From: Anaerococcus obesiensis ph10
GTDB taxonomy: Bacteria > Bacillota > Clostridia > Tissierellales > Peptoniphilaceae
Direction: 5' to 3'
NCBI RefSeq assembly: GCF_000311745.1
Contig: NZ_HE978531.1
Span: 1 to 64,000, forward strand
DNA: 64,000 bases
This document shows, piece by piece, positions 7,955 through 17,290 of the stretch (within the stretch, counting starts at the first letter, position 1; the number at the start of each line of letters is the position of its first letter). Position numbers and translations under genes: made by a program. The notes under the pieces were generated by a model. It was not told where the DNA came from, searched no databases, and saw nothing but the letters and a program-made list of their open reading frames with translations.

Positions 7955-9460
7955 ATGAAAAAAGGTAAGAAAAAATCACTAAGTGCATTTTCTATCTTGA
8001 TGATAGTTCTAGCTGCTGTATGTTTAATAACTTTATTAGCTAGTGGTCAAGCAATCGATTCAGATATTATTAAATCATTAGACCCAGGCAAATATGAAGA
8101 TCTTATAAATGCAGTTAAAGCTGGAGAAACAGTTACTGTACAAAGTGCTAGTTTAAGTGACTTTATTATGGCTATTCCAAATGGATTTATGGATGCCGCA
8201 GATCTAATTATATTTATTTTATGTATTGGTGGATTCATCGGTATAGTAATGAGTACTGGTGCTATGGAAGCAGGAATTCGTTCCTTAGTAAGAAAAAACA
8301 AAGGTAAAGAAGGAAGACTAATTGCAGTATTAATGTTCCTATTCTCAGTTGGTGGATCAACATACGGAATGGCAGAAGAAACAATTGGTTTTTATCCATT
8401 AATCACAGCAGCAATGGTAGCAGCTGGACTTGATACAATGGTAGCAGTAGGAACAGTTCTACTTGGAGCTGGAGCCGGAGTACTAGGTTCTACAATCAAC
8501 CCATTCGCTACATCAGCAGCTATGGGAGCATTAGAATCAGTTGGTATAAAATCTAATGCAACAACAGTAATGGTTATAGGTGTTATCCTTTGGTTGTCAA
8601 CAGATTTAATCGTTATAAAATTTGTATTGAATTATGCTAAAAAATTATTAGAAAACAAAGAATCTTCCGTTCTAAGCGCTGACGAAAAAAACGCTATGGA
8701 AGAATATTTCTCTAACGATAACGGAGAAGAATTAGAATTTACTGGAACACACAAAGCTGTATTAACAGTTTTTGCTATAACATTTGCAATAATGATTATA
8801 TCATTAATTTCTTATGTAGACATCAATTTCCACGGAGACGAAGAAGCTTATTTGAAAGCATTTGGTTGGTCAGATTTCTTGACAGGTAATCCATTAGGAT
8901 ATTGGTACTTCAAAGACTTAGCAGCACTATTTACCCTATCTAGTATAGTAATAGCTATAGTTGCAAAAATTGGCGAAAAAGAATTTGTAGATGGATTTAT
9001 CGCAGGAGCTGCTGATTTATTATCAGTAGGTTTAATCATAGCAGTAGCAAGAGGAATTACAGTAGTAATGAGCTCTACTCACTTAGATTTCTACATCCTA
9101 CAAAATTCAGCTAAATTGCTAAGAGGAGTTTCTCCATTTGTATTCGCACCACTTGCATACTTGATTTACATGTTACTATCATTCTTAGTACCATCAACAT
9201 CAGGACTTGCAGCATTATCAATTCCAATCATGGGATCTCTTGCTCATCAATTAGGATATGACCCTAACATAATGATCATGATTTTCTGTGGCGCTTGTGG
9301 ACTTGTAAACTTTATTACACCAACATCAGGAGTTGTAATGGGTGGACTTGCAGCAGCAAGAGTAGAATATTCAACATATTTGAAATGGGTAAAGAAACCA
9401 TTCTTTATAGTAATGATTGCAAATATTGTAATTTTATCAATTGCAATGGCTGTAATGTAA
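7955..9460 (+). CDS. YfcC-family transporter, likely arginine/ornithine antiporter
   Basis: A 501-residue integral membrane protein with about a dozen hydrophobic segments, the first near residues 12-30. GGSTYGMAEETIGFYP, GAGAGVLGSTINPFATSAA and the C-terminal SFLVPSTSGLAALSIPIMG are typical of the YfcC/DcuC-like group. Several arginine deiminase operons carry a YfcC-type exchanger as ArcD, and this gene starts 9 bp after arcC with its own GGAG site, so arginine/ornithine exchange is the likely role. Substrate specificity is inferred from context only. A strong terminator ends the operon. Confidence 0.85.
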   Translation: MKKGKKKSLSAFSILMIVLAAVCLITLLASGQAIDSDIIKSLDPGKYEDLINAVKAGETVTVQSASLSDFIMAIPNGFMDAADLIIFILCIGGFIGIVMSTGAMEAGIRSLVRKNKGKEGRLIAVLMFLFSVGGSTYGMAEETIGFYPLITAAMVAAGLDTMVAVGTVLLGAGAGVLGSTINPFATSAAMGALESVGIKSNATTVMVIGVILWLSTDLIVIKFVLNYAKKLLENKESSVLSADEKNAMEEYFSNDNGEELEFTGTHKAVLTVFAITFAIMIISLISYVDINFHGDEEAYLKAFGWSDFLTGNPLGYWYFKDLAALFTLSSIVIAIVAKIGEKEFVDGFIAGAADLLSVGLIIAVARGITVVMSSTHLDFYILQNSAKLLRGVSPFVFAPLAYLIYMLLSFLVPSTSGLAALSIPIMGSLAHQLGYDPNIMIMIFCGACGLVNFITPTSGVVMGGLAAARVEYSTYLKWVKKPFFIVMIANIVILSIAMAVM

Positions 9461-9473
9461 TAAAAACAAAACT

Positions 9474-9506
9474 AACAAACTCAGATTTTTCTGGGTTTGT
9501 TTTTTA
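9474..9506 (+). terminator. terminator of the arc operon
   Basis: An 11-bp stem (aacaaactcag against ctgggtttgtt, one G-U pair) with a 6-nt loop and a T5 tail, 13 nt after the transporter stop. Confidence 0.88.
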
Positions 9507-9664
9507 TTTCAAAAAAATAAATAAGAAATTAATTATAAAAAATTAAAAATAATTTTAGAAGAATCATTTAAAGAAATTTACAAAATCAAATTTATACTTA
9601 TCTATAACATATTATTTACAATTTTTTATATAATAATATAGGAAAGAATAATAAGGAGGAATAG

Positions 9665-10894
9665 ATGGCTAGAAGAAATCGTGGTTCTGGTGGATTTTCT
9701 AATTTTCTTTCAGGACTTATAGGAGCTGTTTTGGGTGGATTTTTAGTTTTTTCACTTTTGGGTAGCTCATTAAAAACATCAGATAATAATAAAAAAGAAG
9801 CTAATACAAATTCAAATACCAAAAAAAATAATGTAGTAAATATAACAACAAACGATGAGATGACAATGGAAAGAGCAGTTGTCGAAAAAAGTATAGATTC
9901 TGTTGTAGGAATTACAACAAAAACAAAAACTACACAAAATACAATTTTAGGTCAACAAACAGGCTATGTTGAAGGAGTCGGCTCAGGCTCAATCGTTACA
10001 AAAGATGGATATATTTTGACAAATTCACACGTTGTAGGCAATGGAGATGCAAGCGAAATCAATGTTTTGTTTTCAAATAATAAAACAAAAAAAGCAAAAC
10101 TTGTTTGGAATGATACAACCTTGGACCTTGCAGTTATAAAAGTCGAGGCAAATAATTTAAAACCAATCGACTTAGGCGATAGCGATACAGTAAAAGTAGG
10201 AGATAAATCAGTAGCAATAGGTAATCCATTAGGACTTCAATTACAATCAACAGTTACAAGCGGAATAATTTCAGGACTTGATAGGACAGTTTCATTCCAA
10301 AATGGAGCACAAATGGATGGATTAATGCAAACAGACGCTGCAATAAATTCCGGAAATTCAGGAGGAGCCTTGCTAAATTCAAAAGGACAACTTATAGGAA
10401 TTAATACAGCAAAGGCAGGAAATTCTGATGGAATAGGATTTGCAATTCCAGTAAATTTGGCAAAAAAAGTTATAAAAGAAATAGCCAAAAACGGCAAATT
10501 TAATTCAGTATATTTGGGAATTACAGGAATAAATTTGGATTTACTTTTACAATACAATAATATAGATAGCAAAAACGTAGGAAGTGAAGACGGAGTATTT
10601 GTACAATCAATCTCAGATGATGCGAATAATTATTTCAGAAAAGGCGATATAATTACAGGAATAGATGGACAAAAAGTAAAAGATATGTCCAACCTAAAAA
10701 AGATTCTATTAAATTATAGCGTAGGAGATACTTGCAAAATTCAAATTGTAAGAGCAGGCGAGAAAAAAGAAATAGATTTCAAATTTACAATGGATTCATC
10801 AAACGTAGAAGAATTTAAAGAGGCAAATCCAAAAAAAGAAGACAGTAAAGAAGAAAAAGAAGGTCAACAATTGCCAGATTGGCTAAGACCATAA
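9665..10894 (+). CDS. HtrA-like serine protease
   Basis: Envelope quality-control protease of the HtrA/DegP family (409 residues). A single N-terminal transmembrane anchor lies at about 15-35, followed by an Asn/Lys-rich linker. The trypsin-like domain carries the triad His122 (TNSHVV), Asp154 (TTLDLAVIKV) and Ser232 (NSGNSGGALLN). A single PDZ domain covers about 280-380 and a charged tail follows. It would face the outside of the cell and degrade misfolded secreted proteins. AAGGAGGA precedes the ATG. Flanked by terminators on both sides, so monocistronic, and next to two surface-protein genes that could be clients (inference). Confidence 0.94.
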   Translation: MARRNRGSGGFSNFLSGLIGAVLGGFLVFSLLGSSLKTSDNNKKEANTNSNTKKNNVVNITTNDEMTMERAVVEKSIDSVVGITTKTKTTQNTILGQQTGYVEGVGSGSIVTKDGYILTNSHVVGNGDASEINVLFSNNKTKKAKLVWNDTTLDLAVIKVEANNLKPIDLGDSDTVKVGDKSVAIGNPLGLQLQSTVTSGIISGLDRTVSFQNGAQMDGLMQTDAAINSGNSGGALLNSKGQLIGINTAKAGNSDGIGFAIPVNLAKKVIKEIAKNGKFNSVYLGITGINLDLLLQYNNIDSKNVGSEDGVFVQSISDDANNYFRKGDIITGIDGQKVKDMSNLKKILLNYSVGDTCKIQIVRAGEKKEIDFKFTMDSSNVEEFKEANPKKEDSKEEKEGQQLPDWLRP

Positions 10895-10906
10895 AAAATA
10901 AAGACC

Positions 10907-10946
10907 AAAAACATGGGTAAAATTGATTAATTTGCCCATGTTTTTT
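10907..10946 (+). terminator. terminator after htrA
   Basis: A 14-bp stem (aaaacatgggtaaa against tttgcccatgtttt) around ttgattaa, followed by Ts, directly after the protease stop. Confidence 0.88.
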
Positions 10947-11023
10947 ATTGGAAATAGTTTAGAAATTTTCGAATTTTCCTTTATGGATAAATATTTAAAA
11001 AAATAAATAAAAGGAGAAAATTT

Positions 11024-11907
11024 ATGAACAAAAATAAGAAAATTATAAGCGCAAGTCTAGCCTTGGCACTAGGAGTAAGCTTATTAATTCCTGATGCAAA
11101 AGCAAATGAAGAAAAAACACTAGAAAAAATCTTAAAAGAGCCAGCTAAAACTAGTGAAACAGTAAAAACAGAAGAAAAACCAACTGTAGAAGATAAAAAA
11201 ATTACTATAAAGAAAGCTCCAGTAAATGAAAAGGGAGAAGAAAAGCCAGATGACGAAACAGAAAAGCCAGACGGCGAAACAGAAAAACCAGAAGGCGGAG
11301 AAGAAAAGCCAGACGGCGAAACAGGAAAACCAGATGACAAAACAGAAAATCCAGAAACTAACGAAGAAAAACCAAAAGACGAAAAGAAAGTAAAACCTAA
11401 AGAATATAAAATGAGTGAACTTTTAAATGAAAAGGGTGCTTTTGAAAAATGTAAACAAGGAGAGTTAGGTTTTTTGGGTTTTGAAATAATGAATGGTATA
11501 AATGGAGAACCTCCTGCTCCTGAAGAAGAAGTTGATGCTATGAGACGTAAATATGAAAAATTACAAAAAGCAACAACTTGGGAAGAAATGGGAAAAATAC
11601 TTGGTTATGGTAAAGAATATTTTGCAAGAAATATTTTGTCAATGAAGGGCGAAAAAGATGCTTATGATGAAAATTTAGTAAAAATCATAGACGATATGGC
11701 AAATCAAAAACCACAAAATCCTAGCAAAAAAATCCTAACAGAAAAAATAAAAAAACAGGCACAACAAATACAGCAAACACAGCAAATACAGGCAATAAAG
11801 TAAATAATGCTGGAGAAAATGTACAAACAGGAGTTGGCAGCCTATCAGCAATTTTGGGCTTATTAGGAGCATCAAGCCTAGGTTTATTTAAAAGTAAAAG
11901 AAAATAA
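11024..11907 (+). CDS. sortase-anchored repeat surface protein (frameshifted)
   Basis: A signal peptide occupies residues 1-27 (charged start, hydrophobic core, cleavage after DAKA). It is followed by a short Lys/Glu region, then Pro/Asp/Glu-rich tandem repeats of the type EKPDGET (about residues 70-120), then a folded region of about 115 residues of no recognised family. The uninterrupted frame stops at 11803 after a Gln-rich tail. In the next frame the sequence continues to 11907 with a wall-sorting signal: NVQTG, a hydrophobic stretch and KSKRK. Adding one A to the A7 run at 11749-11755 joins both parts and yields a Thr/Asn-rich spacer before NVQTG. I read this as one protein; see findings for the phase-variation alternative. 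Confidence 0.75.
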
Positions 11908-11940
11908 TAAAATTTAATATTTTAAAAAATTAAAAATTCA

Positions 11941-11993
11941 AAAATGAGTATCAACCTAGCCTTTAAGACCTTGGTTGATACTCATTTTTTAAA
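11941..11993. terminator. bidirectional terminator between surface-protein genes
   Basis: A perfect 16-bp stem (11941-11956 against 11973-11988) beginning in As and ending in a T6 tract, so it can stop transcription from both converging surface-protein genes. Confidence 0.88.
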
Positions 11994-12016
11994 AATATAT
12001 TAAAGAGTTTGTGAGT

Positions 12017-14491
12017 TTATTTTCTTTTCTTTTTTAAAGCAAAAAGAGCTGATAGGGAAAGTGCCAAGGAAGTTCCTGCAAAGGATAGGCTTTCAATTCC
12101 TGTTTTTGGAGAGGTTATTCCTTGAGTCTTTCTTTTGTTTTTATCTTCTTGTTTTTTATTTTTTTCGTCTGGATGATTTTTATTTTTTTCCTTGTCACTA
12201 GGATTATTTGATGTATGGGTTTGATCGTTTGGTTTTGATTTTACATTATTTAAGGCGTCGGTTAATTTGTTATTTAATGAAAGAATATCATTTATTGTTA
12301 GATTTTCGCCTTTAAGAGCTTTTTCTATTTCTTCAATTACCTTATTTAAATTTTTATCATTTATTTTCTTGCTAGTTTTTAATAAATTTTCAAGCGACGC
12401 TTTTGCTTTTTGGATAGATTCTTTTTCTTTTTGTAAGCTTAGGGCGTCTTTTTTATTTTTAAGATTATCTTTTGCTAAATCAAGGTTATCTTTTGCCTTG
12501 TCTATATCTTTTTGCAATTGTGTTTTTTCATCATGTGCTTTATTAAGTCTAGCTTTGATTTCATCTTCTTCTTTTTGTGCTTTTTCAAGCATTTCTTGAG
12601 CTTTTTGAGCTTCGTTTTTTGCTTTATTATATTTTTCCTTAGCTTCATTTATTTTTTCATCGTCTATTTTTTCTGGCAAATTATTTGTAAGATTTTTTAT
12701 CAAATCTTCAAGTTCTTTGACCTTTTTGTCAGCTTGATCTTTTTGGATTTTTGTTTTATTCAAATTTTCGCTGGCTGTGTTTAGGTCTTCGTTTGCCTTT
12801 GCTATCAAATTTTTATTTGCTTCAATTTCTTTTTTCTTAGAATCTAGGAGATTTTTTGCTTCTTCTAATTCTTTTTGTGCTTGTTCGTATTGGGCATTAG
12901 CTTGGTTGAAAGAATCGGTTAAATTTTTAAGATTTTCTTTATTTTTATCTACTTGTTCAAGCAAAATATTTGCACTTTCTAAAGCTTTTGCATAAGCTTC
13001 TGCTTGTTCAACTTCTTCCAAAGACTCTAAATAAATATCAGCTTTCTCTTTTAATAGAGGAAGTTTTTCCTTTAATATTGCAAGATTATTTTCAAATTCT
13101 TCGGAATATTTTTTTATAAGTTTTTTGGCTTCTTTTTTGAAAATCTCATCTCTACTTGAATCGTAAGCAATATTTTTTTGCTCTTGCAAAACTTCACATG
13201 CATGTGATAAATTCATCCAAGCCTTGTGGAATTCATCATTAATCATTTCGTAATCATGTCCTTTGCCATTTCTTTTTAAATACAAGTCACCTAATTTATT
13301 ATTTGCAGCTTTAGCTTTTTCTTCTAGATTATCCTTGTTTAATTTTCCATCTAAAATTTCTTGTATTACAATATTTTTGGCATTTGCTTGGCTTTTTTCT
13401 TTGATATTTTCTTTGAGATCATTGAAATTAGTATTATAATTTCTAAATATGTCAAATTCTTTTTCAGCCTCTTTATATAAATTTTTGTAATCTTCGGTAA
13501 TTTTTTTGCAAATTTTATCAATTTCTTCTATTTGCTTATTTAAATCATCAATTTCATTTTGTTTTGCCTTATACCCATCACTATTCGGCTGAAGCCATTT
13601 AATATTTTCTTTGGCTTCTAGCAAATTTTGTTTAAGTTCTGACTTTTTATCGCTTATATCAGTCTTGTCTTTTTCATAATTTTTAATAGACGCATAGAGT
13701 TTATCCAAATCTTCATTTTGAGAATTTAAAGAATTGCGTGAATCATCAACTTTTGATTTCGATTTATCATAATTTTGATTTTTTTCTGTCAAATCTTCTT
13801 TTTGATCTTCCAAAAAATTATCAGAATTTTTTTTCGCTTGGTCTAAATCTTTTTTTGCCTTATCTTTTTTCTCCAAGGCATCACTTGCTTTTTTCTTTGC
13901 TTGATTCTCATAAATATCTTCTTGAGCTTTCTCATTTTTCTTAGCATCATCAAGCTTATTATTTGCCAAGTCTAGGGCTTTTTTCTTTTCGTCAGCATTT
14001 TTTTGAGCTAAATTTAAATTCTCTTTTGCTTTTTCTTGTTGATTTTTAGCGATATTAAGTTCTTCTTTTGCTTTGGCTAAATTTTTGTCAGCCTCAACTT
14101 GTTTATTCTTTTTTTCGCTAAGATTTATATATTCGTCACTTGCCTCACTTTGTTTTTTGTAAGCAGAAATAAAATCATTATCAGCTTTTTTCTTATTTTC
14201 ATTGGCTTTATTAAGTTCATTTTGTAAAGATAAAACTTTTTTATCAAGTTCTATTTTTTCATTTTCTTTAGCTTTTAAATTTTCATTTGCAAGATCTAAT
14301 TCTTTTTGTGCCTTGCTAAGTTCATTTTCAAGATTTTTTTCATTTAAATTATCAGCAAAGCCAGTAGAATTTTCTCTATATTCTACCATATTTTCATCAT
14401 TATTAGATGCGTAAGAATTATAAACGGGATTAACAACCCCCAAGCCCATAGCCAAAATTAGGGCAGTAGCGAATTTTTTATTCTTTTTCAA
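12017..14491 (-). CDS. coiled-coil wall-anchored surface protein
   Basis: An 824-residue protein with a signal peptide (about 1-30), followed by very long Lys/Glu/Asn/Ala-rich heptad sequence (about 50-390 and 490-730) predicted to form extended coiled coil. A more mixed segment lies near 390-480. The tail holds SPKTG, a hydrophobic stretch and KKKRK, i.e. a sortase signal with Ser replacing the Leu of LPXTG. Such proteins are often rod-like adhesins or immunoglobulin/matrix binders; no binding domain was recognised. Translation starts at TTG with GGAGG 8 nt upstream. A Fur-box-like sequence lies about 165 bp upstream. Confidence 0.87.
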   Translation of the reverse strand: MKKNKKFATALILAMGLGVVNPVYNSYASNNDENMVEYRENSTGFADNLNEKNLENELSKAQKELDLANENLKAKENEKIELDKKVLSLQNELNKANENKKKADNDFISAYKKQSEASDEYINLSEKKNKQVEADKNLAKAKEELNIAKNQQEKAKENLNLAQKNADEKKKALDLANNKLDDAKKNEKAQEDIYENQAKKKASDALEKKDKAKKDLDQAKKNSDNFLEDQKEDLTEKNQNYDKSKSKVDDSRNSLNSQNEDLDKLYASIKNYEKDKTDISDKKSELKQNLLEAKENIKWLQPNSDGYKAKQNEIDDLNKQIEEIDKICKKITEDYKNLYKEAEKEFDIFRNYNTNFNDLKENIKEKSQANAKNIVIQEILDGKLNKDNLEEKAKAANNKLGDLYLKRNGKGHDYEMINDEFHKAWMNLSHACEVLQEQKNIAYDSSRDEIFKKEAKKLIKKYSEEFENNLAILKEKLPLLKEKADIYLESLEEVEQAEAYAKALESANILLEQVDKNKENLKNLTDSFNQANAQYEQAQKELEEAKNLLDSKKKEIEANKNLIAKANEDLNTASENLNKTKIQKDQADKKVKELEDLIKNLTNNLPEKIDDEKINEAKEKYNKAKNEAQKAQEMLEKAQKEEDEIKARLNKAHDEKTQLQKDIDKAKDNLDLAKDNLKNKKDALSLQKEKESIQKAKASLENLLKTSKKINDKNLNKVIEEIEKALKGENLTINDILSLNNKLTDALNNVKSKPNDQTHTSNNPSDKEKNKNHPDEKNKKQEDKNKRKTQGITSPKTGIESLSFAGTSLALSLSALFALKKKRK

Positions 14492-14653
14492 AATTTAAAC
14501 CTCCATAATGTTAAATTTTTTCTATTAAATTATAATTTAATAAATAATGATTATTTGATTTTCATTTGAATAGTAATTTTTTAAATTTCAAATCATTTAA
14601 ATAAAAAAATTTAAAAAAGCAAATTTAAAAATAAAAATTCAAAGGAAATAATT

Positions 14654-14672
14654 CATAACAATAATCATTATC
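14654..14672. promoter_or_regulatory. Fur-box-like sequence
   Basis: Sixteen of 19 positions match the classical Fur consensus gataatgataatcattatc, including an exact atAATCATTATC half. It lies upstream of the 824-residue surface-protein gene. Binding by a Fur-family regulator is inference; AT-rich DNA raises the chance of a random match. Confidence 0.4.
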
Positions 14673-14814
14673 ATAAATATGATAACAAAAATTTTTTTCT
14701 TTGAATATCAAAATATTGTCTTTTATTGAAAATAATATTAAAAAATAATTGTACAAAATAAAATTTATAAAAATAAATAGGGAATCAGACTTTTGACAAA
14801 TTATAAAAATACTC

Positions 14815-14920
14815 ATGCGAAGAATATCATACGGAAATAATTGTTTTGATTTGAATTTTAAAATTCAAAAATCAATAATTTTTGCAGTCAGATATTCGTG
14901 CTTGAGGTTTTATCTACGCT
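14815..14920 (-). repeat. dispersed intergenic repeat, copy 1
   Basis: Read on the minus strand, two blocks adjoin here: block A (14853-14920) and block B (14815-14858). Block A matches 23874-23941 and block B matches 24119-24162, each with few mismatches; the core cctcaagcacgaatatctga is shared exactly. In the other copy the blocks are about 180 bp apart. No coding potential. Confidence 0.75.
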
Positions 14921-15048
14921 TTTGGGGAATTTTTTATTTTCAATTTTAAAATATTTTGAAAATTTTTAGAATTAAAAATATTTTCAAATTTTAAATTAAT
15001 TTTGCTTGAAAAAATTTTATTTAAGATTGAAAATTCAAGAAAAAAATA

Positions 15049-15116
15049 GTCAAGAAAAAGTCTTGACATTAGATTGAATTGCTAGTATACTTTATAGGTC
15101 AAGAAAAATACTTGAC
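15049..15116 (+). promoter_or_regulatory. ylxM-ffh promoter with duplicated inverted repeat
   Basis: A -35 TTGACA (15063-15068), a 17-bp spacer and a -10 TATACT (15086-15091) form a near-consensus promoter. Two copies of the inverted repeat GTCAAG-N7-CTTGAC occur: 15049-15067, overlapping the -35, and 15098-15116, at the expected start of the transcript. This arrangement looks like a pair of repressor operators. Confidence 0.75.
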
Positions 15117-15126
15117 GGGTGAGAAT

Positions 15127-15449
15127 ATGGAAAAATTAGTACAAGTTGCAAGATTGTTTGACACTTATGGCTCTCTTTTAAATGAAAAACAAAAAGACGT
15201 CATAAATTGTTATTACAATGAAGATTTATCATTAAACGAGATAGCAGAAAATAACAATAAATCAAAACAGGCAATTTCTGATATGATTCAAAGGTCTGTT
15301 GACAAGTTATTTGAGTTTGAAAATGAGCTTTCTTTAATAAGAAAAAAAATCAATTAAGAGAAGATTTGTCTTTGTTAAGAGAGTTGATCGAAAGTTCAAA
15401 TCAAAGTGAAGCTATGGATATGATCGATGAAATGATAAATAAAATTTAG
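15127..15449 (+). CDS. ylxM: YlxM, SRP-associated HTH protein (frameshifted)
   Basis: A small helix-turn-helix protein normally encoded just before ffh and thought to modulate the signal recognition particle. Visible are LFDTYGSLLNEKQKDVINCYY and the sigma-factor-like HTH LSLNEIAENNNKSKQAISDMI. The open frame stops at 15357 after 76 residues. One extra A in the A8 run at 15342-15349 continues it through LREDLSLLRELIESSNQ to a stop at 15449, giving about 107 residues, the usual family length. The ATG at 15127 follows gggtgag; earlier in-frame codons lie inside the promoter. Ffh follows after 11 bp. Confidence 0.88.
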
Positions 15450-15460
15450 GATGTGAAAAT

Positions 15461-16798
15461 ATGATTTTTTCAAATCTTTCTGAGAAGTTACAAGAATCTT
15501 TAGGAAAACTTACAGGAAAAGGAAAATTAAGCGAAAAAGACATCGACAATGTAGCCAGAGAAATAAAACTTTCTTTGCTTGAGGCTGACGTTAATTACAA
15601 AGTAGTTAAGGAGTTTGTCAAAAAAATAAAAGAAAGAGCTATGGGTCAAGATGTCATGGAATCTCTTACTCCAGGTCAAACTGTAATTAAGATTGTAAAT
15701 GAAGAACTTACAAATCTTATGGGTAAGGAAAATTCTAAACTTGAGCTAAAGGGATCTACTCCTCACGTTGTGTTGATGGTAGGTTTGCAAGGTTCAGGTA
15801 AGACAACTCACTCTGGAAAACTTGTCAGGAAATTAAAAAAGGAAGGCAGAAATCCTCTTTTAGTAGCTCTTGATGTTTACAGACCTGCGGCAATTGAACA
15901 ATTGAAAGTTGTGGGCAAACAAGCTGAGGTTGAAGTTTTTGAAAAGGGAAAGCAAGATCCTGTTCAAACTGCAAATGAAGCAAAAGAATATGCTAGAAGA
16001 AATAACAATGATGTTGTTATAATGGATACGGCTGGACGACTTCAAATCGATGAAGATTTGATGGATGAGCTTAAAAATATTAAAAAAGTTGTAAAACCTG
16101 ACGAGATACTTTTGGTAGTTGATGCCATGGTTGGACAAGAATCTGTAAATGTTGCAAAAACATTTGATGAATATCTTGATATTACTGGCGTTATTCTAAC
16201 AAAACTTGACGGAGATGCAAGAGGTGGAGCAGCTCTTTCAATTAGACAAGTTGTAGGAAAGCCAATTAAATTTATTGGTACAGGCGAAAAGCTTGATGAT
16301 CTTGAAGCCTTTCATCCAGACAGGATGGCATCAAGAATTCTTGGCATGGGAGATGTCTTATCCCTAATTGAAAAGGCAGAAAAGCAAGTTTCTTTGAAAG
16401 ATGCAAGAGAGCTTGAAGAAAAAATGCGAAACCAATCCTATACTCTTGATGATTTTGTTGAACAAATAAATCAAATAAGAAATATGGGACCGCTTGAAGA
16501 TTTACTTGCTATGATTCCTGGAGTAAACAACAAAATGCTAAAAAATGTAAATGTTGATGAAAAAGGATTTGTAAGGATTGAAGCTTTAATATCTTCTATG
16601 ACAAAAGAAGAAAGAGAAAAACCTGAGATTATTGGCAAAAGCCGTAAGGAAAGAATTGCCAAAGGCTCTGGGGTTGATATGAATGAATTAAATAAATTAT
16701 TAAAGCAATTCAAAGAACTAAAGAAAATGATGAAACAATTTACTAATATGAAAAAGGGAAGAAAAGGCAAAAGAAAATTCAATATGCCTTTCTTCTAA
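15461..16798 (+). CDS. ffh: signal recognition particle protein Ffh
   Basis: GTPase of the signal recognition particle that targets nascent membrane and secreted proteins to FtsY and SecYEG. The 445-residue length is standard. The NG domain covers about 1-295 with the P-loop [14 protein letters not shown] near 106-118, [20 protein letters not shown] and [13 protein letters not shown]. The C-terminal M domain (about 325-430) is Met-rich and basic and would bind the SRP RNA. First large gene of a translation series (rpsP, khpA, rimM, trmD, rplS) in classic Firmicutes order. Confidence 0.98.
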   Translation: MIFSNLSEKLQESLGKLTGKGKLSEKDIDNVAREIKLSLLEADVNYKVVKEFVKKIKERAMGQDVMESLTPGQTVIKIVNEELTNLMGKENSKLELKGSTPHVVLMVGLQGSGKTTHSGKLVRKLKKEGRNPLLVALDVYRPAAIEQLKVVGKQAEVEVFEKGKQDPVQTANEAKEYARRNNNDVVIMDTAGRLQIDEDLMDELKNIKKVVKPDEILLVVDAMVGQESVNVAKTFDEYLDITGVILTKLDGDARGGAALSIRQVVGKPIKFIGTGEKLDDLEAFHPDRMASRILGMGDVLSLIEKAEKQVSLKDARELEEKMRNQSYTLDDFVEQINQIRNMGPLEDLLAMIPGVNNKMLKNVNVDEKGFVRIEALISSMTKEEREKPEIIGKSRKERIAKGSGVDMNELNKLLKQFKELKKMMKQFTNMKKGRKGKRKFNMPFF

Positions 16799-16815
16799 AA
16801 AATACGGAGGTTATG

Positions 16816-17061
16816 ATGGCAGTTAAAATTAGATTAAAAAGAATGGGACAAAAGAAAAGACCATTTTACAGAGTAGTTGTAGCAGATTCTAGAAGTCCAA
16901 GAGATGGAAAATTCATCGAAGAAATCGGAACATACAATCCAGTATCTGAACCAAAAGAATTTAAAATTGACAACGAAAAAGCTAAACAATGGATTAAAAA
17001 TGGTGCAAAACCAACTTCTATTGTTGAAAAATTATTTAACGACAACAACGTTTTAGCATAA
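16816..17061 (+). CDS. rpsP: 30S ribosomal protein S16
   Basis: Small-subunit protein of 81 residues with the family start [26 protein letters not shown]. The second of two adjacent ATGs (16816) is preferred because CGGAGG at 16805-16810 is then 5 nt away and the product starts as in homologues. It lies 17 bp after ffh. Confidence 0.97.
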   Translation: MAVKIRLKRMGQKKRPFYRVVVADSRSPRDGKFIEEIGTYNPVSEPKEFKIDNEKAKQWIKNGAKPTSIVEKLFNDNNVLA

Positions 17062-17065
17062 TAAA

Positions 17066-17290
17066 ATGAAAGAATTAGTCAAACTAATAGTTACAGAACT
17101 TGTCGAAGACAAAGATGCTGTAGGAATAATATTAGAAGAAGACAACGGAGAAGTTAACATAAAAATTAACGTAGCAGAAAAAGACAAGGGAAGAGTTATA
17201 GGAAAGGGTGGAAATATTATTAATTCCATTAGAACTATTGCTCGTGCTTGTGCAGTCAAAGAAGATGTTAAGGTTAATATAAGAATATGA
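17066..17290 (+). CDS. khpA: KH-domain RNA-binding protein KhpA (YlqC)
   Basis: A 74-residue single KH domain. The GXXG loop is GKGG in RVIGKGGNIINSIRT, near residues 45-60. KhpA proteins bind RNA, often with KhpB/Jag, and affect cell elongation in streptococci. It sits between rpsP (4-bp gap) and rimM (ATGA overlap), its usual Firmicutes place. Confidence 0.93.
   Translation: MKELVKLIVTELVEDKDAVGIILEEDNGEVNIKINVAEKDKGRVIGKGGNIINSIRTIARACAVKEDVKVNIRI

Larger units (their letters stand above)
14492..15048. other. long AT-rich intergenic region
   Basis: More than 550 bp without a supported gene between the divergent surface-protein gene and ylxM. It holds a Fur-like box (14654-14672) and one copy of a dispersed intergenic repeat (14815-14920). 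A 63-codon minus-strand open frame at 14625-14816 has no ribosome site and low-complexity content and is not called. Confidence 0.6.

Noticed and set aside
12267-14414. Several plus-strand open frames opposite the 824-residue surface protein
   Set aside because: They are complements of Lys/Glu-rich coiled-coil codons, giving Phe/Leu/Ser-rich nonsense without start signals.
14625-14816. Minus-strand open frame of 63 codons between the surface protein and ylxM
   Set aside because: No ribosome site, low-complexity Phe/Ile/Asn content, and it ends at the dispersed repeat. AT-rich DNA easily gives such frames.
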